Positions 35,729 to 43,462 of a stretch of DNA of 64,000 bases are shown here, one piece after another. Within the stretch, counting starts at the first letter, position 1. Each line of letters begins with the position of its first letter. Below the pieces are notes generated by a model. It was not told where the DNA came from and ran no database searches. It saw only the letters and a program-made list of their open reading frames with translations. Source of the DNA: JAURNZ01 sp036337715 (lineage in GTDB: Bacteria > Pseudomonadota > Gammaproteobacteria > Comchoanobacterales > Comchoanobacteraceae); contig JAYZDS010000009.1 in the NCBI GenBank assembly GCA_036337715.1, forward strand, positions 62,001 to 126,000, in the 5' to 3' direction. A program made the translations under genes and the position numbers.

Positions 35729-36331
35729 ATGAGCAAAATAAGCACAGAGGACATCAATCAGCTTTTACCACAGACGCAGTGTCAACTTTGCTCTTTTACT
35801 GGCTGCTTACCTTATGCTGAAGCAATCAGCAAAGGGGAAGCGGAACCCCATCTTTGTCAGCCTGGTGGACACGAGGTTTATAAAAACATTCAATCTGTGT
35901 TGAATAGGCCATTAAAGGATGAAGCGCTTAATACAATTAATACTTATCCAAGCCAATCCCATGTTGTTAATATTGACTTAGACAAATGCATTGGATGCAC
36001 TAAATGTCTGCCCGCATGCCCAGTTGACGCTATTGTAGGCTCACCTAAAACAGCACATTACATTATTGAAGATATATGTACCGGATGCAATCTATGCATA
36101 CCAACGTGTCCTGTTGATTGCATAACCGAGTCAACTCATAGCCCTTTACCTGATAAAGATTTTTTACTTTCACAACACAAGCGAAAGCAATCAAGACAAC
36201 AACAACAACAAACAACCAAATTTGAAAAACTCTCAGCGGCTATTAATAACATAGACAACCAATCAAACGATCTTATTGCTGATGCAATTAAGCGTGCAAG
36301 ACAAAAAAGATTACATCATGAACAAAGATAA
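35729..36331 (+). CDS. rnfB: RnfB-like ferredoxin-type iron-sulfur protein (orphan)
   Basis: Iron-sulfur protein related to subunit B of the Rnf electron-transfer complex. The 200-residue protein starts with a four-cysteine Fe-S motif (LLPQTQCQLCSFTGCLPYAE ... LCQPGG), followed by two 4Fe-4S ferredoxin repeats, CIGCTKCLPACPVDAI and CTGCNLCIPTCPVDCI. The N-terminal membrane anchor of true RnfB is missing and no other rnf gene is in the window, so it is probably a soluble electron carrier. The C-terminal 55 residues are basic and glutamine-rich. The neighbour nth is the gene that follows rnf operons in many gammaproteobacteria, suggesting a remnant. Confidence 0.85.
   Translation: MSKISTEDINQLLPQTQCQLCSFTGCLPYAEAISKGEAEPHLCQPGGHEVYKNIQSVLNRPLKDEALNTINTYPSQSHVVNIDLDKCIGCTKCLPACPVDAIVGSPKTAHYIIEDICTGCNLCIPTCPVDCITESTHSPLPDKDFLLSQHKRKQSRQQQQQTTKFEKLSAAINNIDNQSNDLIADAIKRARQKRLHHEQR
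36197..36211 (+). repeat. CAA trinucleotide run (5 units) inside rnfB
   Basis: Five perfect CAA repeats encode a run of five glutamines in the basic C-terminal tail of the RnfB-like protein. A length change would add or remove whole residues without a frameshift. Confidence 0.9.
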
Positions 36332-36947
36332 GCGTTACGAACTTTATGACATTCTTGCAAAAACAAACCCCAGCCCTAAAACTGAACTCGCATTTGAAAA
36401 TCATTTCCAACTTTTAATCGCTGTTTTGTTATCAGCACAAGCAACAGATATCAGTGTAAATAAAGCAACTGACATTCTTTTCAAAGACATCAAAACACCT
36501 GAAGACCTCGTTAATATGGGGGAAGAAAAATTTAAAAACCACATAAAACAAATTGGTTTATTTAATGCTAAAGCAAAAAATGGCATTATGACTGCAAACA
36601 TTCTAATTAACAAATACAATAGCCAAGTACCCAACAACCGGGATGAGCTTGAAAGTTTACCTGGCGTTGGAAGAAAAACTGCAAACGTTGTACTTAATGA
36701 AGGCTTTGGAGTACCTACCATTGCTGTTGACACACACGTTTTTCGTGTATCAAACAGAACTGGACTAGCTAAAGGCAAAACACCAAATGAAGTCGAAAAA
36801 AAGCTTTTAAAAAACACACCTAAAAAATTTATGATGGGTGCCCATCATTGGCTTATTTTACATGGTCGATATATTTGCAAAGCGAGAAAGCCTTTATGTC
36901 ATCACTGTCCTGTCAGCCATTTATGTGACTTTTTTCAAAAAATTTAA
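36318..36947 (+). CDS. nth: endonuclease III
   Basis: DNA glycosylase and AP lyase that removes oxidised pyrimidines. From the ATG at 36318 the protein has 209 residues, like E. coli Nth (211). The helix-hairpin-helix ESLPGVGRKTANVVLN contains the catalytic lysine, the catalytic aspartate is in VDTHVFRVSNR, and the 4Fe-4S cluster cysteines are CKARKPLCHHCPVSHLC at the C-terminus. A longer frame from 36276 overlaps rnfB; 36318 fits the family start MNKDKRYELYDIL. Its stop directly abuts the stop of convergent recF. Confidence 0.95.
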   Translation: MNKDKRYELYDILAKTNPSPKTELAFENHFQLLIAVLLSAQATDISVNKATDILFKDIKTPEDLVNMGEEKFKNHIKQIGLFNAKAKNGIMTANILINKYNSQVPNNRDELESLPGVGRKTANVVLNEGFGVPTIAVDTHVFRVSNRTGLAKGKTPNEVEKKLLKNTPKKFMMGAHHWLILHGRYICKARKPLCHHCPVSHLCDFFQKI

Positions 36948-37982
36948 TCAATCTAGAATGTGTTCTTTTTCTACCAAGTCATGCCAAGCTGGTTTAATGA
37001 TGTTGGTTATAATTAACTGTGAGCCCAATGATAAATATTTATTAATTAAAGCCATTTGGTTTACCTCATCTAATTCTGCGCCGATATCATCAATAAGAAA
37101 CACTACTTTTTTTTCATTTAGGTCATATAAATATTGAGCTTGAGCCAACCTTAAAGCATAGTGAAGCAGTTTTTGCTGCCCCTCTGAGGCACCGTCTTTT
37201 GCGACAACACCATTAATTAAGATGTCTATTTTTCCTCTATGCGGACCAATTGTCGTATAACCATATCTCAAGTCGTCATTAATACAATCTTTTAGTGACT
37301 CATCAAAGTTGCCTGACCATCCATGTGAAATCCTCAATTGCGGATCCATGCTTGAGACTGCAAGCAAGCTAACTGACTTTTGAAAAAACGATTTAAGCGA
37401 CTCCATATAGTCTGCTCTCATTGCTTTTATCTTTTCTGCCTCAGTAACAAGGATCTCATCCCACTGCGTGATTTCTGCAAGCGGTCGCTTTGACTTTATG
37501 GCTGCATTTCTTTGCTTTAAAGCGCGCTGATAAATGTTCCACGTGGAACCAAAGTCCGAGCAACTATGATACACGCCCCAATCGAGCAACTGCCGTCTAT
37601 AGATAGACTGTTTGCCAAAGACTCTATGTGAAGATGAATCAATAAACAAGCAAGGAGGAAAGCAATTAACCAACTCAGCTGCTGACTTGCTTTTTTTATT
37701 ATGATGGTATTTAACTTCTCCACGATTACTTCTTGACCAACCAAAATCATCACTGCCTGATTGAATAAATATTGCAGCTTCCCTGGCATCACTCATGATT
37801 AAATTTGACAATATAGAGGCGCGAAAAGAGCGACCATAGGCCATCACATAAAGGGCCTCTAAAATACTTGTCTTTCCGGATCCGTTTCTTCCTGATATTA
37901 AATTTAGCCCCGCTTTGAAGTTAAACTTTGCCACATCAAAATTTCTAAAAGAGGAAAGGGAGACTTGATCTATGTAGCTCAA
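36948..37982 (-). CDS. recF: DNA replication and repair protein RecF
   Basis: SMC-like ATPase that helps load RecA at gaps. The 344-residue protein has the Walker A GRNGSGKTSILEAL near residue 32, a signature in VAKDGASEGQQKLLHYAL and Walker B VVFLIDDIGAELD. The start is TTG at 37982-37980, overlapping the dnaN stop as TTGA; no ATG lies nearby. It is the third gene of dnaA-dnaN-recF. gyrB, the usual next gene, is missing: nth converges directly. A parS-like palindrome is embedded at 37535-37550. Confidence 0.94.
   Translation of the reverse strand: MSYIDQVSLSSFRNFDVAKFNFKAGLNLISGRNGSGKTSILEALYVMAYGRSFRASILSNLIMSDAREAAIFIQSGSDDFGWSRSNRGEVKYHHNKKSKSAAELVNCFPPCLFIDSSSHRVFGKQSIYRRQLLDWGVYHSCSDFGSTWNIYQRALKQRNAAIKSKRPLAEITQWDEILVTEAEKIKAMRADYMESLKSFFQKSVSLLAVSSMDPQLRISHGWSGNFDESLKDCINDDLRYGYTTIGPHRGKIDILINGVVAKDGASEGQQKLLHYALRLAQAQYLYDLNEKKVVFLIDDIGAELDEVNQMALINKYLSLGSQLIITNIIKPAWHDLVEKEHILD
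37535..37550. promoter_or_regulatory. parS chromosome-segregation site (ParB-binding) inside recF
   Basis: TGTTCCACGTGGAACC is a near-perfect 16-bp palindrome matching the chromosomal parS consensus TGTTNCACGTGNAACA except for the last base. Known parS sites cluster near the replication origin, and this one lies 2.9 kb from the start codon of dnaA. It is within coding sequence, as many parS sites are. parA and parB are not in the window. No second copy was seen here. Confidence 0.75.
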
Positions 37983-39103
37983 AGCGTCAAGGGCATTACA
38001 ATGTGAACAACTGCATCGCCTGATGTAGGCTTCAACGTAACTGCCTTATGTCCTGCAGAGACCTCAAAAACCAATACATCTGAGCCCAGATTATTCAACA
38101 CATCCATAACATACACAATATTAAAGGATATTGACAAAGCTGGCGTTGATGACGAGATCACCACCTCTTCTTTTATGTTTTCATGCTGAGCATTTTCGGA
38201 TTCTATCACAAGAGAATCTCCACTAAAATGAAAAGATGCCGCCTTAAACCTATCATGAGATAAAATAGATGCCCGCACAAGAGCTGACTTGAGCGCTTGA
38301 ACATCCAAAGAAATTGCATGAGATTGCTCTCCTGGCAATAATCTTGAATAATCAGGATAATCACCCTGAATAAGCCCCGTAACCAATTGGCCTCCGTCGC
38401 TTGTAAACCTTATTTTATTTTGGGATAACTCTACCAAAACAGAAGCATCACCGTCATCTAGCAACTTAATTAACTCGACAATGGCTTTACGTGGCACAAT
38501 TTTCTTTAGCGCAATACTAGATTCACACTCAAGCTCACACATGCTTAACCGATGACCATCTGTAGCAACGAATCTCAATTGACCATTTTGAAAATCAAGC
38601 AACATACCATTTAAGAACTGCCTGACATCGTGTAGCGCCATAGCAAAGCTCGTTTGCTGCAATGCAGACAAAACAGCACTTTGAGACAATGCAATCTTAG
38701 CCTCTGTATCTGTAAATGCAATTAAAGGAAACTGGTCAACTGGCATTGTCATTAACTTAAATTTACTTTTTTCAGCACAAACATACAGCCATTGCTCATC
38801 CATTTCAAAATTAAGCATCTGCTCTTGTGGCAATGAGCGACATATATCGAATAATTTTTTCCCAGGTACTGCTAAATCTATTGGGTTTGAAAATTCAAAG
38901 TCATTTTCGTGTATCTCAGCTGACATTTCAATGTCAGAATCCGAAGCAGTCAACAACACAACACTCCCGTGTATTCTAATTTTTACACATGAGAGTATTT
39001 GCATAACCTGAGCATTTTCAATCACCCCAGATACTTTTTTTAAGCCCGCCAACAATTTACGACACACCAGACTAAATTTAATTTTTTCACTTACTACGCT
39101 CAT
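37979..39103 (-). CDS. dnaN: DNA polymerase III beta sliding clamp
   Basis: Ring-shaped processivity clamp for DNA polymerase III and other DNA enzymes. The 374-residue protein shows the three-domain clamp pattern; typical parts are ALHDVRQFLNGMLLDF at the domain 1-2 border and FVATDGHRLSMCELE in domain 2. The C-terminus ends in the usual VHIVMPLTL, near the family's MPMRL ending. It follows dnaA by 11 bp and overlaps recF by 4 bp, forming the dnaA-dnaN-recF operon. Confidence 0.96.
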   Translation of the reverse strand: MSVVSEKIKFSLVCRKLLAGLKKVSGVIENAQVMQILSCVKIRIHGSVVLLTASDSDIEMSAEIHENDFEFSNPIDLAVPGKKLFDICRSLPQEQMLNFEMDEQWLYVCAEKSKFKLMTMPVDQFPLIAFTDTEAKIALSQSAVLSALQQTSFAMALHDVRQFLNGMLLDFQNGQLRFVATDGHRLSMCELECESSIALKKIVPRKAIVELIKLLDDGDASVLVELSQNKIRFTSDGGQLVTGLIQGDYPDYSRLLPGEQSHAISLDVQALKSALVRASILSHDRFKAASFHFSGDSLVIESENAQHENIKEEVVISSSTPALSISFNIVYVMDVLNNLGSDVLVFEVSAGHKAVTLKPTSGDAVVHIVMPLTL

Positions 39104-39114
39104 AGCTGTCTCCT

Positions 39115-40455
39115 TTACTGAGTTAATTGTCTTTTAATAATCTGATAATCCTCACAAAAATCAGAATTCTCCTGTAAAAACTTTTTCACCTGACGGTGTG
39201 CATGAATGACGGTTGTATGATCCCTGCCACCAAATTGCTCACCAATTTCAAGCAAACTTTTAGTAGACATCTCCTTTGCTAAATACATAGCCAACTGTCT
39301 TGGCCGAGCTACATGCCTATGTCTACGATTTGACTTTAAATCACTAACTTTTATATTGAAATGATTTGCAACTGCTTTTTGAATATTTTCTACCGATACC
39401 AAACGCTGCTGTATAGATAATAAATCCCTTAACGCCTGTTTTGCGAAAGCTAAATTGATTTCTGCTTCTAAAAATTGTGCATTTGCCATCACTTTTCTTA
39501 ACGCGCCTTCTAACTCTCTGACGTTTGACTGAACATTACTAGCAATAAAAAAAGCAACGTCCTCGGGCAACTCTATATGGTTGAAGGTTGCTTTGGTTTT
39601 TAATATGGCAACTCTGGTCTCTAAATCAGGCGGGTCAATACTAACAGTAAGACCACTGCTAAACCTTGTTCTTAGTCGCTCTTCAAAACCTTCCAGTTCT
39701 TGCGGATACTTATCACTGGTTAATATTACTTGCTTGCCAGATTCTGTTAACGCATTAAAAGCATGGAAAAATTCTTCTTGGGTTCTACCTTTCTTTGCAA
39801 AAAACTGAACGTCATCAATCAACAAAGCATCTGCTTGTCTATATCTTGCCTTAAATGCGTCCATTTCATTCTTCTGTAATGCTTTTACCATGTCAGTCAC
39901 AAATCGTTCCGAGGGAACGTATAGCACATTTGGATTTTGTTTTTTTATGGCATGACCCGCTGCTTGCATTAAATGCGTCTTACCAAGACCTGAATCACCA
40001 ATAATAAAAAGCGGATTATATGCCCCACCTGGATTTTGAGCGACCTGCCTGACTGCTGCAAAAGCGAGCTCGTTTGACTTACCTAATACAAATTGATCTA
40101 TGGTATAGTTTGGCGTCATAGGATAGCTGGAATTGTCAATTACTGGCTCTTGAGAAGCGGCTACTGTATCGGCATTCGACTGCACATCAACCTTTGCTTG
40201 ATTTGGGTCGACAGGTGCGCCAGTTGTAATTTTTAGGCGATAATGACCCACAGCAATTCGATCTAATGTTTTTTGAATATCAACTAAAAAGCCTTCGACA
40301 ACTGCCTGCTTAACAAAGTCATTTGGCGCATAAAGGATTAGTTCATCGGCACGTTCTTCTGCTTGTAGAGGTCGAAGCCACTGCAAGAAAGACTGCTCAT
40401 CAACCTCATTCTTCAAAGCATCTAAACATTTTTGCCAACTTGTATTTTCTTTCAT
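39115..40455 (-). CDS. dnaA: chromosomal replication initiator DnaA
   Basis: ATP-dependent initiator that binds DnaA boxes and opens the origin. The 446-residue protein has the N-terminal DnaB-contact domain, a variable linker, the AAA+ core (FIIGDSGLGKTHLMQAAGHA; LLIDDVQFFAKKGRTQEEF) and the C-terminal helix-turn-helix with ARQLAMYLAKEM and GGRDHTTVIHA. Only 38 bp separate it from upstream ruvX, with no DnaA-box cluster, so the usual rpmH-dnaA origin layout is absent. Confidence 0.97.
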   Translation of the reverse strand: MKENTSWQKCLDALKNEVDEQSFLQWLRPLQAEERADELILYAPNDFVKQAVVEGFLVDIQKTLDRIAVGHYRLKITTGAPVDPNQAKVDVQSNADTVAASQEPVIDNSSYPMTPNYTIDQFVLGKSNELAFAAVRQVAQNPGGAYNPLFIIGDSGLGKTHLMQAAGHAIKKQNPNVLYVPSERFVTDMVKALQKNEMDAFKARYRQADALLIDDVQFFAKKGRTQEEFFHAFNALTESGKQVILTSDKYPQELEGFEERLRTRFSSGLTVSIDPPDLETRVAILKTKATFNHIELPEDVAFFIASNVQSNVRELEGALRKVMANAQFLEAEINLAFAKQALRDLLSIQQRLVSVENIQKAVANHFNIKVSDLKSNRRHRHVARPRQLAMYLAKEMSTKSLLEIGEQFGGRDHTTVIHAHRQVKKFLQENSDFCEDYQIIKRQLTQ

Positions 40456-40493
40456 AATGAAACTCTAATTTAACATAATTTTGATTGTCTTTA

Positions 40494-40901
40494 CTAGGCG
40501 TTTTCCAAAAACCACTGCTCTAAAATAAGCTTTGCGCTATGAGCATCAACCATAGCCTTGTCAATTTTTTTTACTTTGTTTTCAGCATATAAGTCAGTTT
40601 TTGCTGCAACCGTTGACCACCTTTCGTCAACACAATCAACTGGTAGCTTAAATTCAGTATTAACAGCTTCAACAAAACACAACACTTTTTTAGTCAGCGG
40701 TTGTTCAGAACCATCAGCATTCAAAGGCAAGCCAACAACTATCTTTTCCGGCTGCCATCTATCAATAATTTCGCGCAAATGAACTATCCACTTGTTCCCG
40801 GTATACGAAAAGCCAACTAAAGGCTTGGCTTGCTTTGATACGGTATCGCCCACGCTAACACCTATGTGCTTTTTGCCATAATCTACACCAATGAGAACCA
40901 C
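40494..40901 (-). CDS. ruvX: RuvX/YqgF, Holliday-junction resolvase-like rRNA-processing nuclease
   Basis: RNase H-fold protein implicated in pre-16S rRNA 5' processing. The 135-residue protein has VLIGVDYGKKHIGVSVGD with the first catalytic aspartate, the IVVGLPLNADGSEQ loop, DERWSTVAA and the final VDAHSAKLILEQWF. All three acidic positions are present. It overlaps algH by one base (TAATG), the standard gammaproteobacterial yqgE-yqgF pair, and precedes dnaA. Confidence 0.94.
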   Translation of the reverse strand: MVLIGVDYGKKHIGVSVGDTVSKQAKPLVGFSYTGNKWIVHLREIIDRWQPEKIVVGLPLNADGSEQPLTKKVLCFVEAVNTEFKLPVDCVDERWSTVAAKTDLYAENKVKKIDKAMVDAHSAKLILEQWFLENA

Positions 40902-41449
40902 TATGCTTCAGCCTGCTCGCAAGAAACATAAGCAGGGTTGCCAACGCCAATATGTGTTGCAACCATATGGTATCTATCAGATATCCTGGCAGCAAATAGT
41001 TCCCTTAAGTCTTGGCGACTCATCAACCAATAACCTGCTTTTAATTCTTTTGCAAAACCTTCATGTGTCCATGATGTAAACCCAAGAAAAACTTGGTGAA
41101 ATGCAGGGCCATGACCTTTTGCAATATCAATTAATATCTCTTTTGAAAAAGAAACTTCAAAATCACTGTTTTGATCATCACTATGAAGAATAATACCTCT
41201 TTCCATAGCAGTTAGACCACCATTCAGGATAGGGTCATCATTAATGACGCTTAACTTGTTATCTCCAGCCAATCGGTTCACCAACTCCTGCATAGAGCAC
41301 TGCATTCTTTTATTTACTGCAACTGCCTGAATACCACTCTCGTCATAATTAAATACATAAATCACAGCATTACTGTAAAATGGGTGGTCATGAAGCACCG
41401 GGGTTGCCATTAATAAGCAACCTGATAATTGATCTGAATAAACTAACAT
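40901..41449 (-). CDS. YqgE/AlgH family protein
   Basis: A 182-residue protein of the YqgE/AlgH (DUF179) family, whose biochemical role is unresolved. The family opening is seen in LSGCLLMATPVLHDHPFYSN followed by AVIYVFNYDESGIQAVAVNK, and the closing FLGFTSWTHEGFAKELKAGY region is diagnostic. It is the first gene of the algH-ruvX-dnaA-dnaN-recF run. A promoter-like pair (TTGCTT, 18 bp, TATACT) ends nine bases before its ATG. Confidence 0.9.
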   Translation of the reverse strand: MLVYSDQLSGCLLMATPVLHDHPFYSNAVIYVFNYDESGIQAVAVNKRMQCSMQELVNRLAGDNKLSVINDDPILNGGLTAMERGIILHSDDQNSDFEVSFSKEILIDIAKGHGPAFHQVFLGFTSWTHEGFAKELKAGYWLMSRQDLRELFAARISDRYHMVATHIGVGNPAYVSCEQAEA

Positions 41450-41458
41450 CTAAAATTA

Positions 41459-41488
41459 AGTATACCTGACTACATTCGAATGAAGCAA
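41459..41488 (-). promoter_or_regulatory. putative promoter of the algH-ruvX-dnaA run
   Basis: Minus strand: TTGCTT (-35), 18-bp spacer, TATACT (-10), nine bases, ATG. It lies back to back with the coq7 promoter, with four bases between the two -35 elements. The leader would be two or three bases long. Confidence 0.45.
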
Positions 41489-41491
41489 TCT

Positions 41492-41519
41492 TTGCAATGA
41501 TTGAATTTCGACATATAAT
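41492..41519 (+). promoter_or_regulatory. putative coq7 promoter with no 5' leader
   Basis: TTGCAA (-35, 41492-41497), 16-bp spacer and a perfect TATAAT (-10, 41514-41519), then six bases and the ATG. No Shine-Dalgarno is present, so transcription would be expected to begin at or beside the A of the start codon. Confidence 0.55.
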
Positions 41520-41525
41520 AGTAAT

Positions 41526-42137
41526 ATGTTAAAAGAAATTTTCTATGAGGCACTTGATTGGCGAAAAAGCATTGTAACTCAAACGAGCAATCGAAAAATA
41601 AGCCAACAGCCAAGTACATTCATGCATGATTTTGAAAGAAAACAATCCGCAAGATTGATGCGAGTCAACCATATTGGGGAAGTATGCGCCCAAGCACTTT
41701 ATATTGGCCAACTTTTAACAGCTAGTGGAGACGAACTTAAAGCCTCTTTAAAACATGCGAAACTTGAAGAAGTTGACCATTTAGTTTGGTGCAATGATGC
41801 GTTGAATCGACTTCATGCCAATCCTAGCCTAATTATTCCCGTTTGGTTTACTGGCGCCTTATTACTGAGCTTAAGTTTTAGTGTGTTCGGAGATGAATAT
41901 AATGCCATGTTCTTAGAAGAAACAGAGCTTCAAGTAGCTAAACACTTAGAAGGTCATTTAAACATCATGCCTTGGCACGATAGCATCTCAATAGGCATCT
42001 TAAAAACCATGCTCGATGAAGAGTTAGGACACGCTGAAAAAGCCAATGCTTTCACTCAAAAAGAGATGCATCCATTATTAAAAAACTATATGAGATTGAA
42101 CTCCAAGTTCATGACAAGCTTAGGCTTATATATTTAA
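41526..42137 (+). CDS. coq7: demethoxyubiquinone hydroxylase (Coq7 family)
   Basis: Membrane-associated di-iron monooxygenase that adds the C6 hydroxyl in ubiquinone synthesis. The 203-residue protein carries the ferritin-like metal motifs: MRVNHIGEVCAQ, LEEVDHLVW, FLEETELQVAKHLEGH and LDEELGHAEKA, that is repeated E-x-x-H. It replaces the flavin enzyme UbiF of E. coli. ubiA is also in the window. The stop codon shares a TTAA palindrome with the stop of the convergent M23 peptidase gene (4-bp overlap). Confidence 0.95.
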   Translation: MLKEIFYEALDWRKSIVTQTSNRKISQQPSTFMHDFERKQSARLMRVNHIGEVCAQALYIGQLLTASGDELKASLKHAKLEEVDHLVWCNDALNRLHANPSLIIPVWFTGALLLSLSFSVFGDEYNAMFLEETELQVAKHLEGHLNIMPWHDSISIGILKTMLDEELGHAEKANAFTQKEMHPLLKNYMRLNSKFMTSLGLYI

Positions 42138-43342
42138 GCTGATTCTGCAAACCCAAGTCGTAACATATCCCATTTGGCCTGTTCACGGTGGTGTATTTTT
42201 AGCTCTTCTTGACTTAACTTGGATAGTCTTGGCAATACAGACTTTACGGGGTCAATTGGTGTGTTATGCTTTCTAATTTCATAATGGACATGTGGGCCAG
42301 TGGATACCCCGGTTGAACCAACATAACCAATAAGATCACCAGCATGAACATAGCTTCCAACTTTGATATTCTTTGCAAAGTGATGCATGTGTGCATAAAG
42401 TGTTTTATAATCATCATCATGCTGGACGATGATTGTGTTTCCATAACCACCTTTTACACCCGCGTAAGTAACTTTACCTGGGGCTGTCACTTTTATTCTA
42501 GTCAACATTTTTGCTGCTAAATCAACACCATGATGAGGCTTAACTACCCCATAAACAGGATGTTTTCTACCTTTTGAAAAAGGTGAACTAATATGTGAGA
42601 AATGAACCGGATACTTAATGAAAGAAATGGTTGCTGAACGACCATGTTCATCATAAAAGTTTTTACTTTTACCATTATATCTGGTTAGGTGGATTTTTTG
42701 TTTTTCACCAGTATAAACAACATCCACGACGTGGCCTAGCATCTCTATGCCATGATCCATACGTTTACGCTCAAATAAGAACTCAACTCGATCGCCTTTG
42801 CGAACTTTTTTACCATCTTGTAAAACCGATCTTAAAGCTGTGTTAATCTCGTTCAATATTTGTGGCTCATACCCTTTTTTCTTTCCGTCTTGAAAAATGC
42901 TATGTTGTATATTTATTGAGCCGTAATCAATTGATTTTGTTATTTCTAATGGCTTTTTTTCTACTGTTAATTGATTACCTAATTTAACAATGGAAATTAA
43001 GCTTGTTTTAGTAACGATATGGCATGATTGGAACTTTTTCTTTGATTGATAGCAAACGATTGGCTGGGAAGATTGAATACCGGATAATAAACGCTGCTTG
43101 GATTTTGGCAATTTCCATAGACTTTGTGCTAATTCTTCAGAAGCACCTTGGCGCTGCAGAAAAACCACAATAGTTTCTTTCGGCTTTAGATATGATGCAC
43201 CGACAGGTGGCGCTGGGGCAATGAACTGTTGCCCAACAACTTCATTTTCCTTTGCATTATTTGAAGCTATTTTTGCAGTAGCAACTGAGAGCCAAAGCAC
43301 AGTTACAACAGAAACACACAATATTTTAATAAAGTCCATCAT
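42134..43342 (-). CDS. M23 family murein endopeptidase (MepM-like)
   Basis: Exported zinc metallopeptidase likely to cut peptidoglycan crosslinks. An N-terminal hydrophobic segment (FIKILCVSVVTVLWLSVATA) serves as signal or anchor. The middle region includes an OapA-like part (about residues 60-220), and the C-terminal LytM domain has the zinc residues in KPHHGVDLAA and GPHVHYEI with HMHHF between. The protein is about 402 residues, near E. coli MepM (440). The frame opens at a TTG (43348); the ATG at 43342 is more likely. It shares its stop region with coq7 and is divergent from rpoH. Confidence 0.92.
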   Translation of the reverse strand: MMDFIKILCVSVVTVLWLSVATAKIASNNAKENEVVGQQFIAPAPPVGASYLKPKETIVVFLQRQGASEELAQSLWKLPKSKQRLLSGIQSSQPIVCYQSKKKFQSCHIVTKTSLISIVKLGNQLTVEKKPLEITKSIDYGSINIQHSIFQDGKKKGYEPQILNEINTALRSVLQDGKKVRKGDRVEFLFERKRMDHGIEMLGHVVDVVYTGEKQKIHLTRYNGKSKNFYDEHGRSATISFIKYPVHFSHISSPFSKGRKHPVYGVVKPHHGVDLAAKMLTRIKVTAPGKVTYAGVKGGYGNTIIVQHDDDYKTLYAHMHHFAKNIKVGSYVHAGDLIGYVGSTGVSTGPHVHYEIRKHNTPIDPVKSVLPRLSKLSQEELKIHHREQAKWDMLRLGFAESA

Positions 43343-43446
43343 AGCCAAAATTTAACGATTATCTTATTTAGTACCACACTAGCATAACATTAATTGAACC
43401 TAAGTCCAGAAGATCCTGATGATTAGTAGCTTTTTTTTTCATAGCA

Positions 43447-43455
43447 TGCTAATAT
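43447..43455 (+). promoter_or_regulatory. putative extended -10 promoter of rpoH
   Basis: TG-C-TAATAT forms an extended -10 element at 43447-43455, ending seven bases before the rpoH ATG, with no Shine-Dalgarno. A run of nine T (43431-43439) lies in the spacer, where a -35 box is not evident. Confidence 0.4.
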
Positions 43456-43462
43456 TTTAATA

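Noticed and set aside
36401..36817. 138-residue open frame antisense to nth
   Set aside because: It lies wholly opposite the conserved nth coding sequence and shows no domain or start signal.
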